Shown: positions 1 through 5,948 of the stretch, in pieces | Position numbering within the stretch: the first letter of the stretch is position 1 | How the letters are laid out: each line of letters opens with the position of its first letter | Source of the DNA: Gammaproteobacteria bacterium | GTDB lineage: Bacteria > Pseudomonadota > Gammaproteobacteria > GRL18 | Length of the DNA stretch: 5,948 bases | Assembly (NCBI GenBank): GCA_013139395.1 | Contig: WTAX01000060.1 | Span: 1-5,948, forward strand | Direction of reading: 5' to 3' | The notes under the pieces: generated by a model | What the model was told of the DNA's origin: nothing | Database searches by the model: none | Seen by the model: the letters and a program-made list of their open reading frames with translations, nothing else | Made by a program: the position numbers and the translations under genes

Positions 1-507
1 ACTTATATTTGTATGTTGCCGGGTGCTATTGCTTATACCTATCTGGGCTATATTGGACGTGAGGCTGCAACCGGTGGTGAAAGCCTGATCCAAAAAACCA
101 TGCTGGCTTTAGCTCTGCTGGCAATTGTTGCCTTTTTACCTCGCTTTATCAGTCAATTTCGTCATGCTTCTAAAAAGAACATGATGGCTATTGCTGATTT
201 AAAACAACGCATGGATGAGAGTGATGATATTTTATTGCTGGATGTGCGTACCGATGAAGATTATGTCGGTGAACAAGGACATATTGCCGGTTCAGTTTTA
301 ATACCGGTTGAGCAACTGGAACAACGAATAGCTGAGTTGATTGAAACGTTAGGTAATGACTTTGATAAAACCATTGTCACCATTTGTCGAACTGATCGCA
401 AATCCAGTAAAGCCTCACAAATTTTATCAAACAATGGATTTACTAATGTTCATATTGCCAGAATGGGTATGACCGACTGGATAAAAAATGCTTATCCAAC
501 GGCTTAA
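1..507 (+). CDS. TVP38/DedA-type membrane protein fused to a C-terminal rhodanese domain (5'-truncated)
   Basis: The frame is open from base 1, so the true start lies upstream; 168 residues are visible. The first visible stretch (TYICMLPGAIAYTYLGYIG) matches the end of the VTT/TVP38-type membrane domain, where a 'MLPG...Y.YLG' motif is typical. A hydrophobic segment follows at about visible residues 38-51, then a basic stretch. A rhodanese domain covers about residues 62-166. It has the 'LLLDVRTDEDYVGEQGHIAGS' type strand-and-turn region and the active-site loop CRTDRKS, with the putative sulfur-accepting Cys at visible residue 129. Family knowledge: rhodaneses carry sulfane sulfur as a persulfide on this Cys; VTT proteins are multi-span membrane proteins, some proposed to be transporters. 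Inference: a membrane-tethered sulfurtransferase feeding or receiving sulfur beside the next gene, a YchN/DsrE-like protein 37 nt downstream. The internal ATG at base 13 is not a credible start because it would cut the membrane domain. Confident on the rhodanese, moderately so on the membrane family. Confidence 0.85.
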   Translation, partial: TYICMLPGAIAYTYLGYIGREAATGGESLIQKTMLALALLAIVAFLPRFISQFRHASKKNMMAIADLKQRMDESDDILLLDVRTDEDYVGEQGHIAGSVLIPVEQLEQRIAELIETLGNDFDKTIVTICRTDRKSSKASQILSNNGFTNVHIARMGMTDWIKNAYPTA

Positions 508-530
508 TACCATTGATTAAGTCACTAAAT

Positions 531-538
531 AAGAGGAA
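531..538 (+). promoter_or_regulatory. ribosome binding site for the YchN/DsrE-like gene
   Basis: The purine-rich AAGAGGAA lies 6 nt before the ATG at 545. It is the clearest Shine-Dalgarno site in the window and supports that start. Confidence 0.7.
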
Positions 539-544
539 TGAACA

Positions 545-889
545 ATGAATATTTTAATTATTCTTAATGATCCGCCTTATGGTACTGAGCGTAGTTATAA
601 CGGCCTGAGAATGGCTAAGGCACTCAGCAATAATGAGACACATGTAACGGTGTTTTTAATGGCAGATGCGATTGTCTGTGCCAAGCATGGACAGAATGTT
701 CCACAAGGTTTTTATAATCTGGAATTAATGCTCAATTCAGTAAAACGCAAAGGGGATGTTCTGCTGTGCGGTACCTGTATGGATGCTCGGGGATTTACAG
801 AAAAGGATGTCATTGAAGGCGCACAGCGCAGTACCATGAAAGAATTAGCACAGCGTACTTTAGCGGCAGACAAGGTATTGGTCTTTTAA
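545..889 (+). CDS. YchN/DsrE-family small sulfur-relay protein
   Basis: A complete 114-residue cytoplasmic protein with no signal peptide, close to the usual length of E. coli YchN. It opens with a beta-strand and 'NDPPYGTERSYNGLRMA' loop typical of the DsrE/DsrF/YchN fold. It carries the cysteine motif CGTCMDARG (Cys75 and Cys78) and ends in an ELAQRTLAADKVLVF-type tail that resembles YchN as recalled. Family knowledge: DsrE-type proteins bind and pass on sulfane sulfur through a conserved Cys in this region, often as homo- or hetero-hexamers, in sulfur oxidation or tRNA thiolation relays. No DsrF or DsrH partner follows, so a full DsrEFH complex is not encoded here. Placement directly after a rhodanese supports a rhodanese-to-DsrE-like sulfur transfer pair (inference). 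Start at 545 chosen because of the strong upstream RBS. YchN itself has no firmly known function, so the physiological role stays open. Confidence 0.9.
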   Translation: MNILIILNDPPYGTERSYNGLRMAKALSNNETHVTVFLMADAIVCAKHGQNVPQGFYNLELMLNSVKRKGDVLLCGTCMDARGFTEKDVIEGAQRSTMKELAQRTLAADKVLVF

Positions 890-901
890 GCACAGGGTAA
901 A

Positions 902-3394
902 ATGATGAGCACAGACTCTTCAAAAGAAAAAATAATGAGCCAACCTGTTCTCTATAAGCCCATTCTCCATTCGCCCAGAGAGATGACCGGCACTCAACAG
1001 GATCTAATGCCTGGCCAATACGGTTTAGCCGTGCAATTATTAAGTTTGGCGGCATTTACTCTGGCCTTTGTGGGCTGGCTCAATGAGACCTGGTTGTTCT
1101 GGTTTGATAACCCCATCTGGCTGAATCGCTATACTGAATACGGTATTATTCTGGGCTTTGGAATCTGGCGTATCGTTGCGGAGAAAAACCGTTATACTCG
1201 TAAACGACTGATGATTTTAGTCTTTATAGTGACTGTCTTCTGGTGGATGGTTCCCTGGCTTTATCCTGTCTCTGAACCTTACGTGGGATTTCTCTGGGCA
1301 CAACCGGTATTTCCATCACTTCATGTACCTGGCACCATTACTTTCTTTTTAATTCTGGCCACTGTCTTTTTATTTGGTCGACGGGTGATTTGCGGCTTTG
1401 GCTGCCCCTGTGTCGGTATTCGTGAAACCGTTGGTTTTCCATTTCGAAAGAAAACCCTGCGTTCACAATGGACCTGGCGTTTGCGTCATTCAAAGTGGCT
1501 GTTTTTTAGTTATTATGTCGGCATTATGGTGGTGACACAATTCCCACCTAACTCCTGGACAGTGAGTTTTGTGGGGGGATTTTATTTAATTGTTGCCTTT
1601 ACCTATTTTAGTACTTTCTTTCTTGCACCGCTGGTGGGTAATCGATTTTATTGTCGTTATCTTTGTCCCTATGGTGCCACTTTTGGTTTATTGAATCATG
1701 CTGGTTTTTACGGCATTAAAATGGATAAAGAAAAGTGTAATGATTGTCAGCGTTGTGAGCAGGTCTGTGATATGGGGATCCCTGTCTGGCAGCAAGGCAA
1801 AAAATCTGGTCGCATTACGGCACTGGAAGATTGTATGGGCTGTGCACGTTGTGTGGTTTCCTGCCCTAACGATGCCCTTGAAATCCAAGATGTTCGAAAC
1901 TTGTTTAAAAAAGCCATGGTGCAAAATGGTTCTTACCTTTTAAATAAAGGAATAGGTAAAGCTAAGACAAATGGCTCCAAAAAAATAGTCAAACGTCAGG
2001 AAACAGAGTTTCGAAAACCTGAAGAACGAGTGAATGACTGGGCAGAAATCTCAGTACCCAATCAATGGAAAACCATTCAACAACAAGCCAGTCGTTGTCT
2101 GGATTGCGGGCATCCAGGTTGTATCAATGCCTGTCCTTTAAGTAATAAAATTCCACAATGGCTGGAAGAAGTGGCAGCAGGAAATATCCCTAAAGCTGCT
2201 GAAATTGCTCATTCAACCAGTAATCTGCCAGAAATCTGCGGCACTTTATGTCCTCAACACCGATTATGTGAAGGTTCCTGTACCAAAGCCAGAGATCTGG
2301 ATGGCCCGGTAACGATTGGTGCCATTGAACGTTATCTTGTCAATGAAGCTTTGACAAAAAAACAATTTAGAAACTTAGCTAAAAAGAAAAAAGTGACTCA
2401 GCAAGCCAATAAAATTAATAAGCAAGTCGCTATTATTGGGAGTGGTCCCGCGGGATTAGCCTGTGCTGATGAACTGAACAAGGCAGGTTATCAGGTGACC
2501 ATTTTTGACCGAAATTCTGTCGTAGGCGGATTACTTGCAACGGGTGTTCCTTCATTTAAACTGGATAAAAGTTACTTACAGCGCCGTCATCAATTACTGC
2601 AACAACAGGGAATTACATTTAAACTTAATTTTGATGTAAACGGTCAAACAATTAAGAGCTTACTTGCTCAATATGATGCACTCTTTTTAGGCACAGGTGC
2701 ACAAGCCTCACGCCATCTCAAAATTTCTGGTCAGATATTAAAAGGTGTCAGCAATGCCATCGATTATCTCGCTCAGGTAAATCTTTCTTATGAAACAAAG
2801 AGTCAGGAAATAAAGAATCAACAAACTGATCTGCTTATCAATAAAGAAGTGATTGTCCTGGGCGGTGGTGATAGTGCCATGGATTGTGCGCGTTCAGCAA
2901 TACGCCAGCAGGCCAAAAAAGTAACTATTGTCTATCGAGGAAAAGCACAAGCCATGCGGGCATCACCAAAAGAGTTATACGCCGCTAAAGAAGAAGGCGT
3001 TAACTTTTTATTTGAATTATCGCCTCATACAATTCTTGGTGAAAGCTCAGTGACGGCTGTTGTATTTAATCATTCAGATTCAACACATCGGGTAATTAAT
3101 TGTGACCAGCTTATTCTGGCTATTGGTCAGGTTAACAGTTTACCTGACTGGCTCTTATCATTGAATATTAAAACGGATTCTAAAGATAGAATAATGGTTA
3201 ACAGCAGCGGCCGAACTTCACACCCTCTTATTTACGCAGGCGGTGATAATACCAATGGTCCTGATCTGGTTGTCACTGCAGTGGCAGCAGGTCGAAAAGC
3301 TGCTCAAGGGATCATGAACGACTTTAAGCCTATAAATCAATTGATAAAGGCCGTTAAAAATAAACGAAGTAATGATACAACGGTGCGATTATGA
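902..3394 (+). CDS. NapH/NosR-like membrane Fe-S module fused to GltD-like FAD/NAD(P)H oxidoreductase
   Basis: This 830-residue protein has three parts. Residues ~40-245 hold about six hydrophobic segments and two CxxxCP motifs (Cys164/168 and Cys251/255), the hallmark of NapH/NosR-type quinol-linked membrane proteins. Residues 279-289 and 311-321 are two ferredoxin-type CxxCxxCxxxC clusters. From ~385 to the end it resembles the small subunit of glutamate synthase: an N-terminal Fe-S domain (Cys399, 402, 407, 411 and Cys446, 450, 456, 460), the FAD motif GSGPAG (513-518), the nucleotide motif GGGDSAMDC (from 654) with YRG at 678-680, and a closing FAD motif AGGD (779-782). No large glutamate synthase subunit is present, so glutamate synthesis is unlikely. 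Inference: electrons pass between cytoplasmic NAD(P)H and the membrane or periplasm, where the downstream cytochromes sit. Starts at 902 or 905 are both possible; AGGG at 894-897 fits 905 slightly better (7 nt). The stop overlaps the next start by 4 nt. Confidence 0.9.
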   Translation: MMSTDSSKEKIMSQPVLYKPILHSPREMTGTQQDLMPGQYGLAVQLLSLAAFTLAFVGWLNETWLFWFDNPIWLNRYTEYGIILGFGIWRIVAEKNRYTRKRLMILVFIVTVFWWMVPWLYPVSEPYVGFLWAQPVFPSLHVPGTITFFLILATVFLFGRRVICGFGCPCVGIRETVGFPFRKKTLRSQWTWRLRHSKWLFFSYYVGIMVVTQFPPNSWTVSFVGGFYLIVAFTYFSTFFLAPLVGNRFYCRYLCPYGATFGLLNHAGFYGIKMDKEKCNDCQRCEQVCDMGIPVWQQGKKSGRITALEDCMGCARCVVSCPNDALEIQDVRNLFKKAMVQNGSYLLNKGIGKAKTNGSKKIVKRQETEFRKPEERVNDWAEISVPNQWKTIQQQASRCLDCGHPGCINACPLSNKIPQWLEEVAAGNIPKAAEIAHSTSNLPEICGTLCPQHRLCEGSCTKARDLDGPVTIGAIERYLVNEALTKKQFRNLAKKKKVTQQANKINKQVAIIGSGPAGLACADELNKAGYQVTIFDRNSVVGGLLATGVPSFKLDKSYLQRRHQLLQQQGITFKLNFDVNGQTIKSLLAQYDALFLGTGAQASRHLKISGQILKGVSNAIDYLAQVNLSYETKSQEIKNQQTDLLINKEVIVLGGGDSAMDCARSAIRQQAKKVTIVYRGKAQAMRASPKELYAAKEEGVNFLFELSPHTILGESSVTAVVFNHSDSTHRVINCDQLILAIGQVNSLPDWLLSLNIKTDSKDRIMVNSSGRTSHPLIYAGGDNTNGPDLVVTAVAAGRKAAQGIMNDFKPINQLIKAVKNKRSNDTTVRL

Positions 3395-3630
3395 GTAAGT
3401 TATATCCTCTTTTAAACAGCTTCATTTTAGTACGTTCAGTTTTAATCTGCCTGGTTTTACAACAAAAAGTCTGGGCTCACCATACAAAAGACCATTTGAT
3501 GCTGCAAGCTGATCCGCAACAGGTCATTGCCGGAACACAGCAGGGCATGGTATTTTCCTGGAGTTGGATGGTCTGGTTTTTAGTCTTCTTCCTTATTGTT
3601 ATTGGCATAATACGGCAATGGAAAAAATGA
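3391..3630 (+). CDS. small exported membrane-anchored protein, function unknown
   Basis: A 79-residue protein I do not recognise. An N-terminal hydrophobic stretch ends in VWA before HH, a plausible signal peptidase site after Ala29, although the stretch is interrupted by Arg15 and is not ideal. A short polar segment with His30, His31 and His35 follows, then a strongly hydrophobic, tryptophan-rich segment at ~54-74 and a short basic tail (RQWKK) that would face the cytoplasm. This gives a small periplasmic loop held by one or two membrane helices. It is a credible gene because its ATG overlaps the upstream stop (ATGA) and its own stop overlaps the next start (ATGA). It sits exactly between the membrane oxidoreductase and the octaheme cytochrome. 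Inference: an accessory or linker subunit of the redox complex; the histidines could ligate a heme or metal, but nothing proves it. Confidence 0.75.
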   Translation: MSKLYPLLNSFILVRSVLICLVLQQKVWAHHTKDHLMLQADPQQVIAGTQQGMVFSWSWMVWFLVFFLIVIGIIRQWKK

Positions 3631-5036
3631 ACCCTGCTAAGTTTTTCAAAGAGCACTTTGTTAAAGACAGGTGGCCGGCCTATGTCTGGTTTCCCTTTAT
3701 TGTTGCCTGTATCAGTATACCCGCGGGTTTTTATTATGTGAACTGGAGCCAGGAAGGTATTGGTGCAGGCTTATACTCTCACCAATGGGCACCTGATGAT
3801 GTATTTGCTTATTGGTCTCCCAATGACTTCTACCAGTCTGTTGATACCGTCAAAGGTAAATTTACGGGGCAGCAATGTATTCAGTGTCATGAAGCACTGA
3901 CACCCGGTATTGTTAAAGACTGGGAAAACAGTTTACATTCCAATCCAGGCAATAATTCAGGAAAGAAGCAGGCGATTGTCTATTGTACGGAATGTCATGG
4001 TAATGATCATGAAGAGCTCCATTTACCAACCCCGGATATTTGTGCAAATTGCCATAAACAGCAGCATGATCAATTTATGGATGAAAAACGCTTTGGTTTT
4101 CCATCCCATGCTTTGGCAATGGAGCGTGCTTTAGATGCCAGCCATTTTGTTGATAAGCCTAAAGCTGAAGTAACCCCATGCGTACAATGTCATTCCGTGG
4201 CAACAAAATGTGATTCCTGCCATAGCCGACATGAATTTTCTGCTGCAGAAGCCCGACGACCGGAAGCCTGTATTACCTGCCATAGTGGTCCACCCCATCC
4301 TGATGATGAAAGTTATTTTGCTTCTGCTCATGGAAAAATTTATCTGCAGGAAGGTGATGATTGGGACTGGTCAAAACCATTAACTAAAGGCAATTATAAA
4401 GCACCCACTTGTGCCTATTGTCATATGGATAATGGACAACATCAGGTGGCTAATAAATCCATCTGGAAATTTGGCATTAAACAGATTAACCCGCAAACTT
4501 CCGGCAATGAAATTAAACGGGACCAATGGGTTGAACGCTGCAGTGAATGCCATGAATCTGACTGGTCAAGACAACAACTTAAAGCACTTGATCTGGAAAG
4601 AAAACAGGCCTGGGACAAACTGAATAAAGCTGAGCGTCTGCTTAGGATGTTACGCTCAGATAATTTATTATTTCCCCCTGCCGGTAAACGTCCATCTTAT
4701 CCTAATAGTACCATGGACCGGTTTTTCCCAAGAGAGCGAATTGGTTTTTTTGATGGTCAGGCATCGGCTTTTTACAATGTTTCAGCTATTGAACGTAACT
4801 ACTTTGAAATGTGGTACTTTGATAACCTGTCAGCCTATAAAGGAGCGGCTCATGGTGATTTTTCACGGGTTAAAAAAAGCCATCAGGCACTTGATGATGA
4901 TTTAATTGAATTAAATCATCAGGCTGAAAAAATACGACAATTAAGTACTCAGGAAAAAAATGCCGGCATTCATCCAGAAGCGGATGCTTTTTGGAATAGT
5001 GGTGAATATACCGATTACAATCGGGAGAATAATTGA
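3627..5036 (+). CDS. membrane-anchored octaheme cytochrome c, hydroxylamine oxidoreductase (HAO) type
   Basis: From the ATG at 3627 this encodes 469 residues. A basic N-terminus and one hydrophobic helix (~17-36) with no clear cleavage site suggest an uncleaved anchor, with the remainder in the periplasm. Eight CxxCH heme sites begin at Cys84, 120, 139, 185, 195, 215, 262 and 305. HAO-like landmarks are CHEALTPG after heme 1, CHGNDHEE...PTPDICANCH at hemes 2-3, CDSCHSRHEF at heme 5, EARRPEACITCH at heme 6, CAYCHM at heme 7, and a C-terminal YFEMWYFDNLSAYKGAAHG region (392-410). No CxxCK site is present, which argues against NrfA, ONR and octaheme tetrathionate reductase. HAO relatives oxidise hydroxylamine or hydrazine, or reduce nitrite or hydroxylamine. 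Where I recall GPDHP after heme 6 in classical HAO, this protein reads GPPHP (221-225). The longer frame from 3564 was rejected: the 3627 ATG overlaps the upstream stop (ATGA) and precedes the anchor directly. Substrate and direction are not determined. Confidence 0.9.
   Translation: MNPAKFFKEHFVKDRWPAYVWFPFIVACISIPAGFYYVNWSQEGIGAGLYSHQWAPDDVFAYWSPNDFYQSVDTVKGKFTGQQCIQCHEALTPGIVKDWENSLHSNPGNNSGKKQAIVYCTECHGNDHEELHLPTPDICANCHKQQHDQFMDEKRFGFPSHALAMERALDASHFVDKPKAEVTPCVQCHSVATKCDSCHSRHEFSAAEARRPEACITCHSGPPHPDDESYFASAHGKIYLQEGDDWDWSKPLTKGNYKAPTCAYCHMDNGQHQVANKSIWKFGIKQINPQTSGNEIKRDQWVERCSECHESDWSRQQLKALDLERKQAWDKLNKAERLLRMLRSDNLLFPPAGKRPSYPNSTMDRFFPRERIGFFDGQASAFYNVSAIERNYFEMWYFDNLSAYKGAAHGDFSRVKKSHQALDDDLIELNHQAEKIRQLSTQEKNAGIHPEADAFWNSGEYTDYNRENN
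4895..4921. repeat. perfect 13-bp inverted repeat with a 1-nt centre, inside the octaheme cytochrome gene
   Basis: Bases 4895-4907 (TGATGATTTAATT) are the exact reverse complement of 4909-4921, around a single G at 4908. The element is AT-rich and lies wholly within coding sequence for the acidic stretch DDLIELNH near the C-terminus. The centre is too tight for a normal RNA hairpin without opening the innermost pairs. It may be chance in AT-rich coding DNA; there is no T-tract, so it is not a terminator. Confidence 0.6.
5023..5029 (+). promoter_or_regulatory. ribosome binding site for the second multiheme cytochrome
   Basis: GGGAGAA lies 6 nt upstream of the ATG at 5036, within the end of the octaheme gene. 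It supports that start, whose A is the last base of the upstream TGA. Confidence 0.6.
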
Positions 5037-5948
5037 TGAAACTATTACCTGGAGCTTTGATAGTATTTTTTTATAGTAGTTTGATCTCATTGACACAGGC
5101 TGATCCCCTAATACAGGCTGAAGCTCCTGACCTTAACTTTCACCTTAATGAGGTCTACAGCAATAGTGAGTGTCTTTCATGCCATAAAAAAATCAACCCT
5201 GATTTAGTTAAAGCCTGGCAAAATAGTAGTCATAGTGAAAGATCAGGTGAAAGGATTGTTAATAAAACTTCTCTGCATAAAAAGACTTCTGAAAAAACAA
5301 ATACAGCTTGTATTCAATGTCACGGGACATCTCATAACGATGCTCTTATAAAATCACGTTCTGATTCTACATGCATTAACTGTCATGGCGGTAATACGTC
5401 ACCTGTTGTACACAGTTACAGCACATCAAAACATGGCGCTATAATGAAAATGACGAAAAAAAAGGTTGATTGGAATAAGCCATTAAAATCAGCCAACTAT
5501 CGTGTACCGGGCTGTGCCTATTGTCATATGTATAATACTCAACATAATACAAAAGAGACGATTCGTGAAATTGATAATTTCTCTACTTATCCCACAAAAA
5601 GAAATACTGAAGAGTTACGAAGGAAAACATTGAGTGTTTGCTCAAATTGTCATGCGCCCAGTTATATTCGACGTTTATTTGAAAACGGTGAAAGAATGCT
5701 GATGATTGCTGGAAAAAAAATAAATGAAGCTCAAATCCTGGTGGATAAAGTCGTGAACAATCAAATTGAACACCCCAAAAAACAGTCCTTAGACAATGGT
5801 GTATCAACTCATATAGAAGCGATAAAAAAACAGTTTCATAAAATGCAAACACACTATAAAAATGTCTATCTTGGTGTTGCACATCAATCACCTGATTATC
5901 AATGGTGGCATGGACAACCTGCTTTAGATGGTGATTTATTAAAAATAA
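5036..5948 (+). CDS. HAO-related multiheme cytochrome c with five visible hemes (3'-truncated)
   Basis: The frame starts at an ATG overlapping the previous stop by 1 nt and stays open to the last base: 304 residues, no stop. Residues 1-22 form a signal peptide ending TQA before DPL, so the product is periplasmic. CxxCH sites begin at Cys46, 92, 113, 160 and 202. It is a paralogue of the octaheme protein upstream: residues 127-171 align without gaps to residues 229-273 of that protein with 23 of 45 identical, and heme spacings match (113 to 160 and 215 to 262, both 47; then 42 versus 43). Its third heme therefore corresponds to heme 6 of the octaheme protein, and the block with hemes 3-5 is absent, including the heme that is the P460 catalytic site in HAO (heme 4). 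Inference: an electron-transfer or structural partner, not an independent HAO. The end (YLGVAHQSPDYQWWHGQ) resembles C-terminal parts of other HAO-like cytochromes; more hemes past the edge cannot be excluded. Confidence 0.9.
   Translation, partial: MKLLPGALIVFFYSSLISLTQADPLIQAEAPDLNFHLNEVYSNSECLSCHKKINPDLVKAWQNSSHSERSGERIVNKTSLHKKTSEKTNTACIQCHGTSHNDALIKSRSDSTCINCHGGNTSPVVHSYSTSKHGAIMKMTKKKVDWNKPLKSANYRVPGCAYCHMYNTQHNTKETIREIDNFSTYPTKRNTEELRRKTLSVCSNCHAPSYIRRLFENGERMLMIAGKKINEAQILVDKVVNNQIEHPKKQSLDNGVSTHIEAIKKQFHKMQTHYKNVYLGVAHQSPDYQWWHGQPALDGDLLKI

Noticed and set aside
508..544. Possible terminator or promoter between the rhodanese and YchN-like genes
   Set aside because: No stem-loop with a T-tract and no convincing -35/-10 pair was seen; only an RBS is evident.
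545..889. First gene of a DsrEFH sulfur-oxidation complex
   Set aside because: No DsrF or DsrH gene follows, and the sequence resembles YchN more closely than DsrE proper.
810..1055. Minus-strand open frame across the junction of the YchN-like and fusion genes
   Set aside because: It lies antisense to two well-supported genes, has no recognisable domain and no RBS; its openness is explained by the coding strand.
1698..1943. Alternative plus-strand frame within the ferredoxin region
   Set aside because: It is fully inside the fusion gene, where the main frame carries the cysteine motifs; it has no supporting start signal or domain.
902..3394. Annotation as glutamate synthase small subunit (GltD)
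   Set aside because: Only the C-terminal half is GltD-like. It is fused to a membrane Fe-S module and no GltB-like gene is present; GltD-type domains serve many unrelated NAD(P)H-dependent systems.
3564..3626. Upstream in-frame ATG giving a 21-residue longer octaheme cytochrome
   Set aside because: It would overlap the small upstream gene by 67 nt and add a segment without signal-peptide logic. The ATG at 3627 forms a 4-nt ATGA overlap like the neighbouring junction and places the membrane helix near the N-terminus.
3627..5036. NrfA, ONR or octaheme tetrathionate reductase identity
   Set aside because: Those enzymes use a CxxCK-type active-site heme (as recalled). All eight sites here are CxxCH, and the flanking motifs match HAO. 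An SirA/MccA-type CX15CH site was also not seen.
5583..5891. Minus-strand open frame of about 100 codons
   Set aside because: It is antisense to the second cytochrome, whose plus-strand frame holds heme motifs; the Phe-rich product mirrors Lys/Glu-rich codons on the coding strand.

Overview
The window is about 6 kb of compact, single-strand (+) coding DNA with an AT-leaning composition (estimated by eye, not counted). Gene content and protein style suggest a proteobacterium, most likely a gammaproteobacterium with sulfur or nitrogen respiratory chemistry. The lineage is an inference from recalled families, not from a search.

Layout from left to right: (1) the 3' end of a membrane protein of the TVP38/DedA type fused to a rhodanese domain; (2) a complete YchN/DsrE-like small sulfur-relay protein; (3) an 830-residue fusion of a NapH/NosR-type membrane iron-sulfur module to a GltD-type FAD/NAD(P)H oxidoreductase; (4) a 79-residue secreted or membrane-anchored small protein; (5) a membrane-anchored octaheme cytochrome c of the hydroxylamine oxidoreductase (HAO) type; (6) a second HAO-related multiheme cytochrome. 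The sixth gene has five hemes in the visible part, carries a signal peptide, and runs off the right edge without a stop. Genes 3 to 6 are joined by stop/start overlaps of 4, 4 and 1 nt, so they form one translationally coupled operon. The 36-nt and 12-nt gaps upstream suggest that genes 1 and 2 belong to the same transcript. No terminator, RNA gene, CRISPR array or mobile element is visible.

Proposed working model (inference): a periplasmic multiheme redox complex made of the octaheme enzyme and a shortened partner lacking the equivalent of the catalytic heme. It would exchange electrons, through the membrane NapH-like module, with a cytoplasmic NAD(P)H-binding flavin domain. The linked rhodanese and YchN/DsrE proteins suggest sulfane-sulfur handling, so the substrate could be a sulfur compound rather than, or as well as, hydroxylamine or nitrite. 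Direction of electron flow and substrate cannot be read from the sequence.
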